Below, one piece after another: positions 44,397 through 56,195 of a stretch of 64,000 bases of DNA; the first letter of the stretch is position 1, and every line of letters starts with the position of its first letter. The stretch is from Siphonodentalium dalli (Eukaryota > Mollusca > Scaphopoda > Gadilida > Siphonodentaliidae), in the NCBI GenBank assembly GCA_032622095.1, contig CP136063.1, positions 278,931,426 to 278,995,425 on the forward strand, read 5' to 3'. The translations under genes were made by a program, and so were the position numbers. The notes under the pieces are model-generated. The model searched no databases and was not told the origin of the DNA. It saw only the letters and a list, made by a program, of their open reading frames with translations.

Positions 44397-46120
44397 CTGA
44401 AATAAAAATAGGATAAAATAATCAAAATCATGGCGCGGCAACATGGGGGTTGGTGAGCCTGACCCCCCCCCCTGTTTGGTCCAAATATATATTACATGTA
44501 GTTGGAAAATGTCATACCCGACAAACCATCAGTTGGAAATTTCCCAACATATATATTATAAAGTATCCCATGATGAACTTTGATTGTTGCACACTGGCCA
44601 TAATCAAGATAGCTAATCCTGCTGTCTTGAAACACCTGCCCATCCATGAACAAAAGATTGAAAACTAAACATTGTCATGAATGTTTCATGCATACACTAG
44701 CTTTTATTCAAATCGTTCGCATAATAGCAACATTTTGTCCCACCAGCATGATAGCAAATTAGCAGGACTACATAACCAGGAGTGTATATATATGCGCTTC
44801 TTGTGTGATTGTTCATCTCAGTATGACGTGATGTTGTGTAATTATTATAACATTCTTAGATAAAATCTAAGGGAGGACGGAAACAGTCAATATGCATCAC
44901 ACGCAACAATATTAAGATTCCAACTTTTTAATAACAAAAAAGCAATTACCGATTTGAACACATTGAGGGCGTTTAGGTCGTTTTACATTGCACTTGCAAA
45001 TTTGCCTGACATTTATGTTGCAGACATTTCGTTACATAAACTAACATGTGCCAAAAACGAACGCAAAATGCTTATAAAATGCATCTATACCACAGCGATA
45101 TAACTAGCGATACCACAGCGATACCACAGCGATATAACTAAGTGAGAAGTAAACACGTTGTGGTTCCACCTGTAACGATGCCACTGAAAATTACATGTAA
45201 ATAGCATTTAACTATCTCGTAAGAATCAATTATACAGCTACTTAAATGTAAGTAGCGCCGTTACATAATTATGAACGATATACAGAATATTTACTTATGT
45301 CGTTAGCTTTGGCAAAGATGCATTTTATACACACTTTGCCATTAAAATTCCGGCAACATATGCTTTTCTATGAAAAAATGCTTTAAAAAAATACCAGACA
45401 AAATTTGCCAGTTTTGTTGAAGCAGCCTTAGCTGATAGCTTGTTCCAGTTCGCGTACCAGTAAATAACACAGGTATCGGGATTATTGAGAGATTTTAGTA
45501 CACTTATTGATTTAGATTAACGTTTATTGCCTCTTGATTACGTTCCACTGTGGCTATCATCCGTGACGGGATGAGTGAAATTCAGTGAATTATTCATTCA
45601 TAATCTATAGTAAACAGCACAACTCATGCTGGGTAAATTTCCGGTGCGACACATGGCTACCAGCAGGGAGCGGAGGCCATACATGGTGTCACAAAACCCA
45701 CATTCCACCCAAAAGTGTTGATATAAACGGACATTCGAGACCTACGTATTAAATTACGAAGTTTAGCTGCATGTACTAACAGGGAGTGGAGGCTATGATG
45801 TCAGATCACTCATATTCCACCCGAAAGTTTTGATCTTCGAAACCTACATATTAAAATACGAAGTTTGTCACGAAAGTTTTCGAACTTGCGTGGAGAATTT
45901 AATTTCCTTGAAATAAACCTTTACAAAACTTCCTAATAATCCAAAGGGATAGTCAGGCATCTGACTGCATGACCGAGTTTGTCGAAAAAAATACAAGCAC
46001 AATGATGGCCTTGTATCTTGGCTGTCAAACTAAATCAACACCTTGACAATAAATGTGGCCTTTTATTTTGATACATCAAGGATAATCATGTGAAACTATA
46101 CAGCAACACAATAAACACAT
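44397..46120. other. Upstream intron of claudin-like gene or intergenic; little recognised
   Basis: Holds a GTTGGAAATTTCCCAAC pair at 44495-44550 and a CCACCAGCATGATAGCAAATT fragment at 44738-44790. Nothing else seen; no candidate first exon. Confidence 0.4.
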
Positions 46121-46463
46121 TTAAAGGTACTCAATCCGACCAGACGCTCCTAAATTACTATTTCGTTGGCTTCGGGGGTAAAAATATTTGATTCGAGTCG
46201 AGGAACCTACCCATCAAAGCTGAGATGTAATATCGATGTAATAATAACCCTTGATTTTAGAGTCATCCATCTTTATCTGCAAGACTATCCGTTTGACCTC
46301 GTGCTTCTGGCCCAGAAACAATTGAAATATGAAACTTAAAAAATCGATATCTGATCACTCTGAGCTTTGATGGGTGGGTTCCTCGACTCGAATCAAATAA
46401 TTTTAACCCCGAAGCCAAAGAAATAGTAATTTAGGAGCGTCTGATAGGATTGAGCACCTTTAA
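46121..46463. mobile_element. MITE, ACTCAATCCGA family (copy 3, best preserved)
   Basis: 343 bp, TTAA at both edges, inverted repeats of over 100 bp. The left AAGGTACTCAATCCGACCAG, CTAAATTACTATTTCGTTGG and TCGAGTCGAGGAACCTACCC are all mirrored at the right end. It is shorter than copies 1, 2 and 4, which carry more interior sequence. No ORF. Confidence 0.9.
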
Positions 46464-46564
46464 CATTTAGCAAACTTGACAACTAAAAGATTGTTTATAG
46501 TCGCCATTGAACAAGCCAAGCACGTCTCGGGCGGCGTCAGACCGGTTTTCCGAAGACCTATTAC

Positions 46565-46938
46565 TACGAAGGCCCACAACTCCGAAGGGCCGATTCTCCG
46601 ACGGCCCATAACTCCGAAGATCCGATTCTCCGACGGCCCATAACTCCGAAGATCCGATTCTCCGAAAGCCCATAACTCCGAAGGGCCGATTCTCCGAAAG
46701 CCCATAACTCCGAAGGGCCGATTTTCCGAAGACCTATAACTCCGAAGACCTATAACTCCGAAGGGCCGATTCTCCGAAGGTCTATAACTCCGAAGGTCCG
46801 ATTCTCCGAAGGTCCGATTCTCCGAAGGTCTATAACTCCGAAGGTCCGATTCTCCGAAGGTCTATAACTCCGAAGGTCCGATTCTCCGAAGGTCCGATTC
46901 TCCGAAGGTCCGATTCTCCGAAGGTCCGATTCTCCGAA
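46565..46938. repeat. 16-bp minisatellite, left MULE arm
   Basis: Units made of 8-mers: CCGAAGGT (or CCGAAGGG, CCGACGGC) followed by CCGATTCT or CTATAACT. The array at 48772-49128 is the reverse complement. Confidence 0.95.
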
Positions 46939-47292
46939 CATTTTGTTTTATCGGGGTATTATCGTTTACTAAATAGTGTACAGTCCAGTGGCGAAGCCAA
47001 GTGGTCCCAAAATTCCTACTGCCCCTATTAAACCTCTACTTGCTATTTCAGACAATATGGGCCCCTACCAAAACATGTCCAATGGCATGTAAACGCCCGG
47101 AAATCGTTCATGGGGCATCAAATATTCAAAATTTTCCTACCCCCCCCCACCTAAATGGGAACCCTGGCCCGCCACTGACTATACACCATATACTATAATA
47201 TTACGTTGGCCCATGAGATGCCAGAGTAAAATGTACAGGGGTGAACGGGGAAGATCTTGTCCTTTTTCGTATATAAAATGAACCTGATTGCA

Positions 47293-48054
47293 TCAAATCA
47301 CCCCAATGCAGTCAGATGTGCACAGTTTAATCACTTCCCGCTGCAGAGTTTGCAATATTTGACGATATTGCCCGGTGGTTTTACCCGTCACCAGACAGAA
47401 AGCTAACGGAATCACCCTGTCTCGGTATTCCCCGTGCACTGTGTAAAATTGTGTGTATGGAGCAGGACATGTACGGAACGTTCCGTCCATAAATACATCT
47501 TTACATCGCCTCAACACTCGGAAATTTTCATCTGTGGCGAATACGATGAGACCCCAAGCGTTGTCTTGGTGGAGATCTGTCACCAGACCATGTTCTGCTC
47601 CACTCTGGTGGAACGTTGACATCGTCCACGGAATGGGGAACCGGTGGTACGTTTTCGACGCGGACTCTGTTCAATTCATGATGGTGCGAATCGAACGGTA
47701 TTCAGGCATGTCTTCTCTATCACCACCGCCCCGTACATGGTCCCGTATGACTTGATCATACGTTCTTTTGATCGGAAGTGAAGCATCTCTTTGAACTGCG
47801 GTCCTCATCCGTTCAATATGTTGACCTTTGTTGATTGCCGGATCATCCGGCTCGTGAGGATGATTACGTTGGTCGATGATTTGAATGTTCGCTGGATGAT
47901 CCAGGTCGAAAATGTTGGTCTTTAGCACCACTCTACACTCCGCCCGCCAACATCTCCAATGAATTGACGTCTTCGTAACTTTGTTTTTTACGTATTTGTA
48001 TCCGTTGTAACTTAGCGCTTTTCCGCGTTTTTTTCCTGGTATTACCAGCGCCAT
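47293..48054 (-). pseudogene. FLYWCH + MULE transposase fragment
   Basis: From Met at 48054 the frame reads a FLYWCH-type zinc domain (ALSYNGYKYVKNKV, HWRCWRAECRVVL, ending NHPHEP), then a linker with RMRTAVQRDASLPIKRTYDQ. An in-frame TGA lies at 47671-47673. Beyond it the same frame goes on into the MULE transposase domain: FATDENFRVLRR, VFMDGTFRTCPAPYTQFYT (first catalytic Asp in MDGTF), VIPLAFCLVTGKTTGQYR. It stops at 47293, before the second Asp and the Glu. About 250 codons, roughly half of a usual protein. Nonfunctional by truncation and probably a derived, non-autonomous copy. Confidence 0.85.
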
Positions 48055-48771
48055 CGCGATCCGAAGTGAAAATGAAATGAAATTCAGACTGAAATTGAGG
48101 GTCAGCATTTTGTTGACGTCATTATTTTGAAATGCAACATCGTCTTCAATTGGTCAGTAGCATCAAACTATCTATTCTCTTTGATCTTGCCGCCATCTTT
48201 GGCGGTGCATGCACGTGCAGTATTTGCGACAAGATTAAACAATCTTGGTGCCACAGTTTCCAGAGACATTGTGGCAGGAAATGAAAGTGTAACGTCAGTA
48301 TCCCGAGATCAAACAGAACGCATTTCTTTGAAGTATTTTCAGTCGCCAGAAAAGGGCGAGTTCTGCCCCTTTGGCCCCCGTTCGCCCCTGTGCATGTTAG
48401 GCTACTCTGACATTCTTGCAGCGTTTCGTTATGATATACCCGGTGCACACCAGTGGCGGAGCCATATTTCCCATTTAGGGGTGCACATTAATTAGCATAT
48501 GTGGGGGATATGTGGGGGATATATCATGCATATGATATGCCGAAAGCATATCACGAAGGCCTGATTTGGCGCATGCATGGGAGCGGTCGCCCCCAATCGT
48601 TGGTCCGGGGGCTCCCCTGTGCAGGAACACTGAATATTTGAATGCCTAGGAGGGATTTCCGGACGTTTACATGACACTTGACATGTTTTTTGGGGGGCGG
48701 TCTTCACTAGGGCCCCATTGACCCCGCCACTGGACTGTACACTATTTAATAAGCGATAAAACATGATCTTC

Positions 48772-49128
48772 GGAGAATCGGACCTTCGGAGAATCGGACC
48801 TTCGGAGTTATAGACCTTCGGAGAATCGGCCCTTCGGAGTTATAGACCTTCGGAGAATCGGCCCTTCGAAGTTATAGACCTTCGGAGTTATGGCCCTTCG
48901 GAGTTATAGACCTTCGGAGTTATGGGCGTTCGGAGTTATAGACCTTCGGAGTTATGGGCGTTCGGAGTTATAGGCCTTCGGAGAATCGGACCTTCGGAGA
49001 ATCGGACCTTCGGAGTTATAGACCTTCGGAGAATCGGACCTTCGGAGTTATAGACCTTCGGAAAATCGGGCCTTCGGAGTTATGGATCTTCGGAGAATCG
49101 GACCTTCGGAGTTATGGGTCTTCGGAAA
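48772..49128. repeat. 16-bp minisatellite, right MULE arm
   Basis: CTTCGGAGAATCGGAC and CTTCGGAGTTATAGAC units, reverse complement of the left arm array. The mix of the two unit types differs between arms, so the arrays have evolved separately. Confidence 0.95.
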
Positions 49129-49135
49129 AACGCTA

Positions 49136-49745
49136 CGTAACCTCTCGGGCAGATCTTAAGAGCAAATCTGCTTTTGGTTGGATGCCCAGAGAAAGCTGAA
49201 ATCAAACTTCTAACCCTCAGAAAACTCTGATCGAGCGCTAATGTTGATGGGGCAGTAAACCAATTGACTTGCTTTATCTCTTGCCATATACATGAAGTAA
49301 ACATATGGTTGGTCCTAATGGGAGTCAAGATTTCCGTTTAACACCAATCCGTCATTTACTTACGTTACTTAATTTGATGTATATAACATCTGATTTTCGC
49401 TGGGTCAGGTTTCCTTTGATTGCATATGGCTTAACGTCGACAATTAGCACAGTAGCCGCCTCGGACTACTCTTGTAATTATGGTTTGATCAAAGTAACTG
49501 CATATAGAAGCCCCGGTACCTCCCTGCATGACATAAGCATGACCAGTAAAATACATGGATTCAATCATTAAAACGAAATTGAAAGAAACATGAGACGACA
49601 GAAACAACATACAAGAAAGAACAGAAAACAAAACTGTAAACAGAAAAACAATGCAACAGATAACATAAATTTAATCTGAAACACTGTGGAGGCGTGACTA
49701 GTCGATTGATAGAAGAGATGTAGATCCAAAGTGGTCAACCAGCTA
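49136..49745. other. No recognised feature
   Basis: A donor-like ACTTAC (minus-strand GTAAGT) at about 49365 follows a 33-codon open minus frame without a convincing acceptor. I do not call it an exon. Confidence 0.35.
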
Positions 49746-49943
49746 AGTCGATCGTATCCGCACATCGATGCATCAGGTTATACAGTCTCCTATAGTATCA
49801 CCACACATAACGGGATGTATCACGACAAACAGGGTATCACGTTAGTCGATCGTATCCGCACATCGATGCATCAGGTTATACAGTCCCCTATAGTATCACC
49901 ACACATAACGGGATGTATCACGACAAACAGGGTACCACGTTAG
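49746..49943. repeat. 98-bp tandem duplication
   Basis: AGTCGATCGTATCCGCACAT to AGGGTA(T/C)CACGTT twice in tandem with only two or three differences. Confidence 0.95.
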
Positions 49944-50811
49944 GGGATTCTTAACCCTCGCAGTGGGGTGGTATATTTATTCTATCCACGGTCCATACAT
50001 GGTCACGGTGGTCAGGTACATTAAGTGACAGGGATCTGGAAAGAAAATCAGCCGCCAACATTTTCCAGTCACGGCCGATATACTGTGTATATACATGCAT
50101 GTTTCTGCAAATGGTGCAAAGAGGGCAACAGACCCTCCACCAAGGGGCACACGGGGCGCATAAAGTGCTCTTTCGTTCTCTTAAATGGAAATAAAAACAT
50201 CACATATCAGCCAAAACAGCATTGATATATTGTCATAAGAGAAAATTAAAATGTATCCTGAACTCTCTTTAACTAATTACTCATTGACGAGTATGTTCAT
50301 ACTTCAATTCAGGCTCTTGCAAGTGGAACATCGTGCATACCAAGTCAAGGAACTGCAGCGATTTATGTTTTGATACTATATTTCCATAACAGCCCATTGT
50401 CCATGTGGGTATCATATTGAAAACCTATCGCATTGTTTTCCAGTGCCCTTATTTGAAGAACCGTTTACCATTCAGCCAACGCCTGTGGTTAATTATCATC
50501 TTTGTTGATAGTGTTGAAGATATCATATTATGGCAAAGCAACTCATCAAATATGGTAAACTGTTTAGCATCACACAAGCGTTAATTATAGAAGGTAGATC
50601 CTATTGACGGAAAAATCTCAAAATTTTAAAATCACATTAGCCTATATCTCCATGTATTCGCCCACATAGCTAACAACAGTTACCGCTCAACCCCTCTTTG
50701 GATCTACATCCCTCCCTGGTATATTTTTCTCACAACATTAGAAACTCACCCCAAAATCGACCCTCATTTAGGTACTACACCCCAAACTGAGCTAATACCA
50801 TATATAAACAT
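49944..50811. other. No recognised feature
   Basis: Unassigned, no repeats or genes identified. Confidence 0.4.
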
Positions 50812-50939
50812 TGTTAGGCCAATGTATTCTCTTATATATGCGAGGCCCCATATGGACGACTCGCATATGTAAGTATAGTTTCCATTGGCACAGGGTTATT
50901 GCAAAATTTCAGGAAGCTCCAGTTGTGGAAGGGTTAATG
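50812..50939. mobile_element. Degraded palindromic-module element
   Basis: TTGTTAGGCCAATGTATTCT, TATATGCGAGGCCCCATATG and ACTCGCATATGTAAG...CATTGGCACAGGG form one broken module. About 45 bp to the right GGAAGGGTTAA is a TTAA-type terminus. The left end is not found. Confidence 0.65.
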
Positions 50940-51443
50940 TGCTGTATTATTACCAAAATGTTACGGCATTTATACCAATACATCTGACTGAAAAAGTGCC
51001 CTTCCAATAATTTATTCCCCCTTGCCTTTGATAGTTTTCGGCGCCTCGTCGCTATTTCGTGTAGTAACTATGTTGGTGTCAAAATCAAAACAAAAACAAA
51101 ACTATTATTCACACTTAACGACACCCAAATCCTTACTGAGCCAGTTACCAAACTTGACGTAACATAACGCAAACATATGCGCATGTTGAAAGGGGCCAAT
51201 TATGTGCCTAATTTGCAATTATGTTAGCCATATAAACCCGTCATAGCCCGGGGCAGATTCTAATTTATTATGTTGTCTATCACTTGAAAGTGCTGCAATC
51301 GTCGCAACAAATAAAATGAAATAATCCCGGCGGCATGTCGCTCAAGCGAGCACTTCACGCAATGCTACATCAAAGCATCACACAACATTCCTTATATGTA
51401 TTGTACTCAAAGTACCATCCAACGTGTGTTTTATGGGTTGTGC
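50940..51443. other. No recognised feature
   Basis: Unassigned. Confidence 0.4.
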
Positions 51444-51835
51444 TTAAAGGGACCCAATGCACTCGCGCTGGGTAAATGTGCAAAACATATACAAGTCTGC
51501 AAATATTTTAGTCTAAATATTATTTTCATAGTATTTAGCAATGCTTTGACATTCCCCAATGTTCACCGTCAATTTTTGATTAAACTGTGGTATCTAAATG
51601 GGCTTTGATCAGCAATGCAACTGTAATAGTACTGTTTACATAATAGTGGTTTCAATGTGCGAAATATCGATACGGTATTGGGGTTATTAATAATGACAAT
51701 AATAACAATATAGATCTATTTTACATGTACTTGTTGATGATAGTTGTTTTACAGACTTAATTAAATTAAATTTATGTTATTTCGCATGCAGCCACTTCGA
51801 GTACATGTACCATGAGTGCATTTAAGTCCCTTTAA
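51444..51835. mobile_element. TTAA-flanked element, AGGGACCCAATGCACTC ends
   Basis: Left TTAAAGGGACCCAATGCAC; right end reverse-complemented TTAAAGGGACTTAAATGCAC. 392 bp, TTAA on both edges, AT-rich interior without an ORF. The first eight bases agree with those of the element at 9000-9584, so the two may share a transposase source. Confidence 0.65.
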
Positions 51836-52199
51836 ATCAAATAGTGATATTTTCCATCAGATAAAAACCGTTATCCGTCTCGATATCTCACTCGCATCCA
51901 TGCGTGCTAAAATTAAAAGTGATTAAAGTACTAGATAAGTTAACATCGCTATGACTGTGGTAAAAGTATCTAAGTGTTCAGGTTAAAAACTTTTAATATG
52001 TGATCAATTCAATGTTAAACATACTATGCTGCTAGATCCCTTATCCCCCAACCAATCTGTCTGAAAAATTAAAACTATTTTTATATGCAGAAGCTCATTA
52101 CCATGGCTGTGCTTGGGTATACAAATTTACACTTTTTACTCTTCTGTCGAGTTGAGCCCATGGACCAACTGATCGGAGCATATAATAAACAGAACATCA
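51836..52199. other. No recognised feature
   Basis: Unassigned. Confidence 0.4.
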
Positions 52200-52289
52200 A
52201 CACTTTTTGGTTGGATATGGTAATTATCTCATTCGTGATGACACACACAAACTTGAATGCGATAATTCCCATATCCAACCAAAAAGTGT
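52200..52289. repeat. Hairpin with 36-bp arms
   Basis: ACACTTTTTGGTTGGATATG...AATTATC.CATTC pairs with GAATG.GATAATT...CATATCCAACCAAAAAGTGT. The outer 21 bp are perfect, the rest has two mismatches, and the loop is about 18-20 bp. Confidence 0.9.
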
Positions 52290-52445
52290 AGATAGCCTCT
52301 ATTTATGTGTTTTACTGGATGTATTGAAAACAAGTAATTTGGTATTAGGATATACATATAAGTCAACGAATACACGGTATACCGTCGTGGATACTTCACA
52401 GACTGACGAAAGTTGTAGATAATTGTCAGTTGTTTTTGTGTTTCC

Positions 52446-52556
52446 GCGTAGTATTGAGAGTAACGCTCTTTATGTTTACCATACCAGATGTGCATTGGCG
52501 ATGAACGCTCTTTATGTTTACCATACCAGATGTGCATTGGCGATGAACGCTCTTTA
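52446..52556. repeat. 42-bp tandem repeat, two and a half copies
   Basis: AACGCTCTTTATGTTTACCA and TACCAGATGTGCATTGGCGATG repeated. Diverged relatives (AAACGCTCTTTATTATTTCC, ACGATCTTTATCTTTACCAT) occur at 54436-54500. Confidence 0.9.
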
Positions 52557-55215
52557 TTATGTTATGCTTCAACCTCAATCGTTTAGATATCTGTCACCCA
52601 ACCGAGACTCGACAAAGAGTGCGCACTTTCCGGTTTGGTGTTCTTTTCTGTTGTCATGTGAGTCATTGTAGTTTCTGAACGCACCTTCAATTAATGAAGC
52701 ATCGTTTCCGCGGCTGCGGTGTGTATATTTACATTTAAGCGACTTTTGTTGTTCAAGCCTCAAATTAGGTTCTGATTTACAAACTGTAAGTCGATTATAA
52801 CGCAAGTTCGACGAGTACATGAAATAAGTATATACCAATATATTTAATTCTTATTGACTTAAAGTTATGTGAAACACTCCGGTATGGGGTGATCACAATA
52901 TAAATTGAGAATAATCTTGCTCAGAGTAGTTAATTTTTACGAATAGTAATCCAAATTTAGAGAGATAGTAGCGTCAGAATCGAGATGTAAATATTTACAA
53001 TTGAGCGTAGTTCAGACGATGTTTTCTTTGGAGTGGTAGGGTTGATTTCTTTGAAATTTTCGTCGACGTTAGTAGCATTCTACATACCCCATGTTGGCAT
53101 AGCACCTGAGTACTAACTTATCGATTTCACGAGACCATAATCTGCGTTTAAATATACATATTTGGTCCGGAATACGATCAAATCAAGCAATTTTTAGGTT
53201 TGAAAATTGTGACTAGATTTTAAGGTGCCCCATCAGATTCGACAGCAGGGGATATGTGCCAATAAGTCACATAAATGTGTTACCAATAAGCCAATTTACA
53301 ATAGGATCTTTTTTGCACCGTTCAACAGAGGTTTTATGACAAATGACATGGTTGCAATTCATTTTCAAGTTATATTCGCTTGGTATGCGAAAAATCAGAT
53401 TAGTATATTTGTTTAGCTCTTTGGGTAGATATTTTAAAAAACAATTTATTTCTATATTTTCGCAAAAAATAGCACGTGATCTACAAGAGCAGAGTGTACT
53501 CAGAATGTACCCAGAATGTACGAACGCACTATGTATTAGGAGCGATAACGATCTCGGATCTATTACAACGCCAACTATAGTGCAAATACATAACAATATA
53601 ATGGTTGTCTGCACATGTATAATATATATAGCAATATAATGGTTGTCTGTATAATTTCTTCATCCATTAACGAGTTTGACAGTTCAGATTTGGCCCGTCT
53701 TGAAATTCATCGACCCCGGCTGATGGAGTTACAACATATTGCCAGGTTCGCGCGCGATCGCTAGAATAAATTCCGGGAGGTTACTCGCCTACTAGGCTAA
53801 GGAGAGACGATAAACTTCGTGTCCGTTATATAATGCCAAGATGTCGTGAATATGTAACATCCATCGGCAACGGATTCTCTCTGCTATACTTCTATATTCC
53901 AATCTTTAAATAATTCTTTTGTATCTCTCAGCGAGATATACATTTCCGACAGATAAATGATTCGTGGGTGTAAAGTATCACTCAGTTCCCGTTTGTTGCC
54001 TCAGATCCGACTCAGTTCTAGCGATATGAATAGAGGTGAATGTTTTGAAAACAACAAGAAATGACTTGCAAATTTTATTTGTTATTTCTCACCAACCTTT
54101 ATTGTTGACAAATGGTTTCTTGAATGTAACTTTGTGATACAGAGATGAATAATCTAATTTTGTATCATCTCTGGTTGATTACTTAGCAATTTAAAGGCAC
54201 GGGCGGCGTTCGTTGCAGAAATATTCACATTTGTTCAAATCGTCACCAACAGAAGGAATATTAAAAAATATATAGTTTTGTTCACATGCCAAACATAATC
54301 AGCGCGTAAATAGTATATAGTCGTCAAGACGTACGATGGTGTACGTAAACAAGAACCTGCTCGTGTTACAGAAGTTGTGCTTCTGTTTACATAACACAGC
54401 GCAATTATATTGCTTAATCACACACAAATGATATAAACGCTCTTTATTATTTCCATATCAGGAAAACAGTAACAAATTACGATCTTTATCTTTACCATAT
54501 CCGGATCTAAACAAAAGTCAGGTTCTGTAACGTTTTTTGTTTACATAACAAAGGAAAAAATGACAATAAAATACTGTTTGTGTCATATTTCTGATTGGTA
54601 TAAGAACAAAGTCTGTCTATATTTTACTATTCTTTCTGTTTATGGTGGTTTTTGACGGAGTTGAATATTTTAACAGCATACCCACCGCCAACACCACCGG
54701 TATCTTTAAATAGTGTTAGCAAGTTTAACAAAATTATATATCAAAGAAGGGAACATTCAACTTTAGTTGAAAAACAACAACATAAAGTACATTCTTGTCA
54801 CATGAAATTGAGACTAGTCTTCATGTATGAAGTTCAGTCTAAAGGTTTTCAAATTTTCAAATGAATTCATGTATCATTTGAAGGAGGCAAGTATTTTTTA
54901 TATCTCGCTTTTGGTTATTATCACTTGCTTATATAAAGAGACATGTATCAATGCAAAATCGAATTCAAATGTTGCAGCGGCTTCTAGACTTCGAACCAAA
55001 CGCCATCTCCGCAGATTCTAATGACATATAGATGTCACACCTGTCAGGTGATCATTTTTCACACTCACAAGTTCCACTACCGCTACCACAACATTGAGAA
55101 TCTCTATTATATAACCCACCCCTGGTTAAGTGGTCATACTGAATTGCTACGATGCTGCTGATGATTACTACTGAATTAGTAGTTGCATGGAAGGGCAAAA
55201 CGATGATGAGAAAAA
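52557..55215. other. No recognised feature
   Basis: About 2.6 kb without a gene I can support. Overlapping frames at 53267-53639 on both strands have no recognisable family content. Confidence 0.4.
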
Positions 55216-56195
55216 GTACTGTTTTTAGCTCACAAAGTCGAGTTTGTGCTATTGTCATGTGTTGGCATCCGTCGTCCGTACGGGCGTCCGTCAACAATTT
55301 AATTTAGCACATCCTACGTGTTATCTCACCCGATAATCACCAAACTACATATGACTCTTTTGAGTGACCTTTATCGATTTCCCCCGCAATTCGTTAAAAA
55401 CATGGCCACCAGTAGCCATCGTAGATTTCAAATTTGAATAATTGACACACCCTACAGGCGGCATTTATTGGAGAAGTGTTTTGAAAATTTACAGGAATGT
55501 TTAGGATCACCTCTAGATTGGAGGTATCGAATTTGAACGATTTCCGATTAAAAACATGGCTGCCTGCAGCCATTTTGGGTTTTAATTTTTGCATGACTAA
55601 ATCCTTTGGCACAACCTAAAGACCACATCCCTCATCCGATCGTTACCAATCTTCACATGGATCTTTTGGACGGCTACTGGAATTTTGTTGGAAAGCCTTT
55701 GGCACACACTATATACAGGCCACACCCCTCACCCAATCGTCACCAATCTTCCTATGGATCTTCTGTGTGACATCAAAAGTTTCCGAATTTAGTTGAAAAA
55801 CATGGCCTGTGGCCATCTTGTATTTTACTATTTGCATGACGAAATCCTTCGCCATACCCTACAGGCCACATCCCTCACACGATTGTCACTAAATACTTCA
55901 TATGTATGGATCTTAGGATTGACCACTAGATGGGAGCTATATCTTTTCCCCCCAAATTTCGTTAAAAAAATATTTTTTGGGATTTCACATTTTAATCCAC
56001 CAGCACGCAATGTAGCCGACATTTATTGGAGAGGTGTTTTTAAAATGTACAGGCATGTTCAGGAATCTTTCCAGATGGGAGCTATCGCATTTGTACGGTA
56101 TTCAATAAAAGATATGGCTTTCGGCAGCCATCTTGGATTTTACTCTTTGCATCTCAATATACTTTAAATATGTAAACTTCCCGAATTCCTTATCA
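55216..56195. repeat. GTCCGTC-headed lophotrochozoan-type repeat
   Basis: Starts TTAGCTCACAAAGTCGAG, GTTGGCATCCGTCGTCCG, GGGCGTCCGTCAACAATTTA, then four diverged segments each with an AAAACATGGC(C/T) phrase, a GCCAT(C/T)TTG(G/T) phrase and several with CACATCCCTCA(T/C)(C/A)CGAT and ACCAATCTTC. The GTCCGTCAACAATT word is the complement of AATTGTTGACGGAC at the end of the 33.4-34.2 kb repeat. Noncoding. Confidence 0.75.

Larger units (their letters stand above)
46535..49135 (-). mobile_element. Mutator-like element (MULE) with minisatellite inverted arms
   Basis: Two inverted arms of about 650-700 bp enclose a transposase fragment. From each end inward each arm has GTTTTTCCGAAGACC-like terminus, a 16-bp minisatellite, AGTGTACAGTCCAGTGGCG, and a nested CAGTGGCG...CGCCACTG segment that contains ACATGTC...CATGTAAACG(C/T)CCGGAAATC. 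Arms are clearly homologous but diverged, the right one being longer. Metazoan MULEs often have long inverted termini and FLYWCH-MULE proteins. No 8-9-bp target duplication found, so exact ends are uncertain. Confidence 0.75.

Noticed and set aside
47434-47755. Plus-strand frames over the MULE transposase
   Set aside because: Antisense shadows of the FLYWCH-MULE reading on the minus strand.
46460-49199. Frames of the type GESDLRRIGPSENRTF on both strands
   Set aside because: Translations of the 16-bp minisatellites in the MULE arms.
49365-49470. Minus-strand exon with a GTAAGT donor, possible first exon of the claudin-like gene
   Set aside because: Only about 33 codons open, no acceptor or initiator, no TM1 or GLW-C-C signature.
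53267-53639. 115-codon minus and 98-codon plus overlapping frames, the former with a hydrophobic start
   Set aside because: No family resemblance, no splice or promoter context, and the two strands mirror each other in AT-rich DNA.
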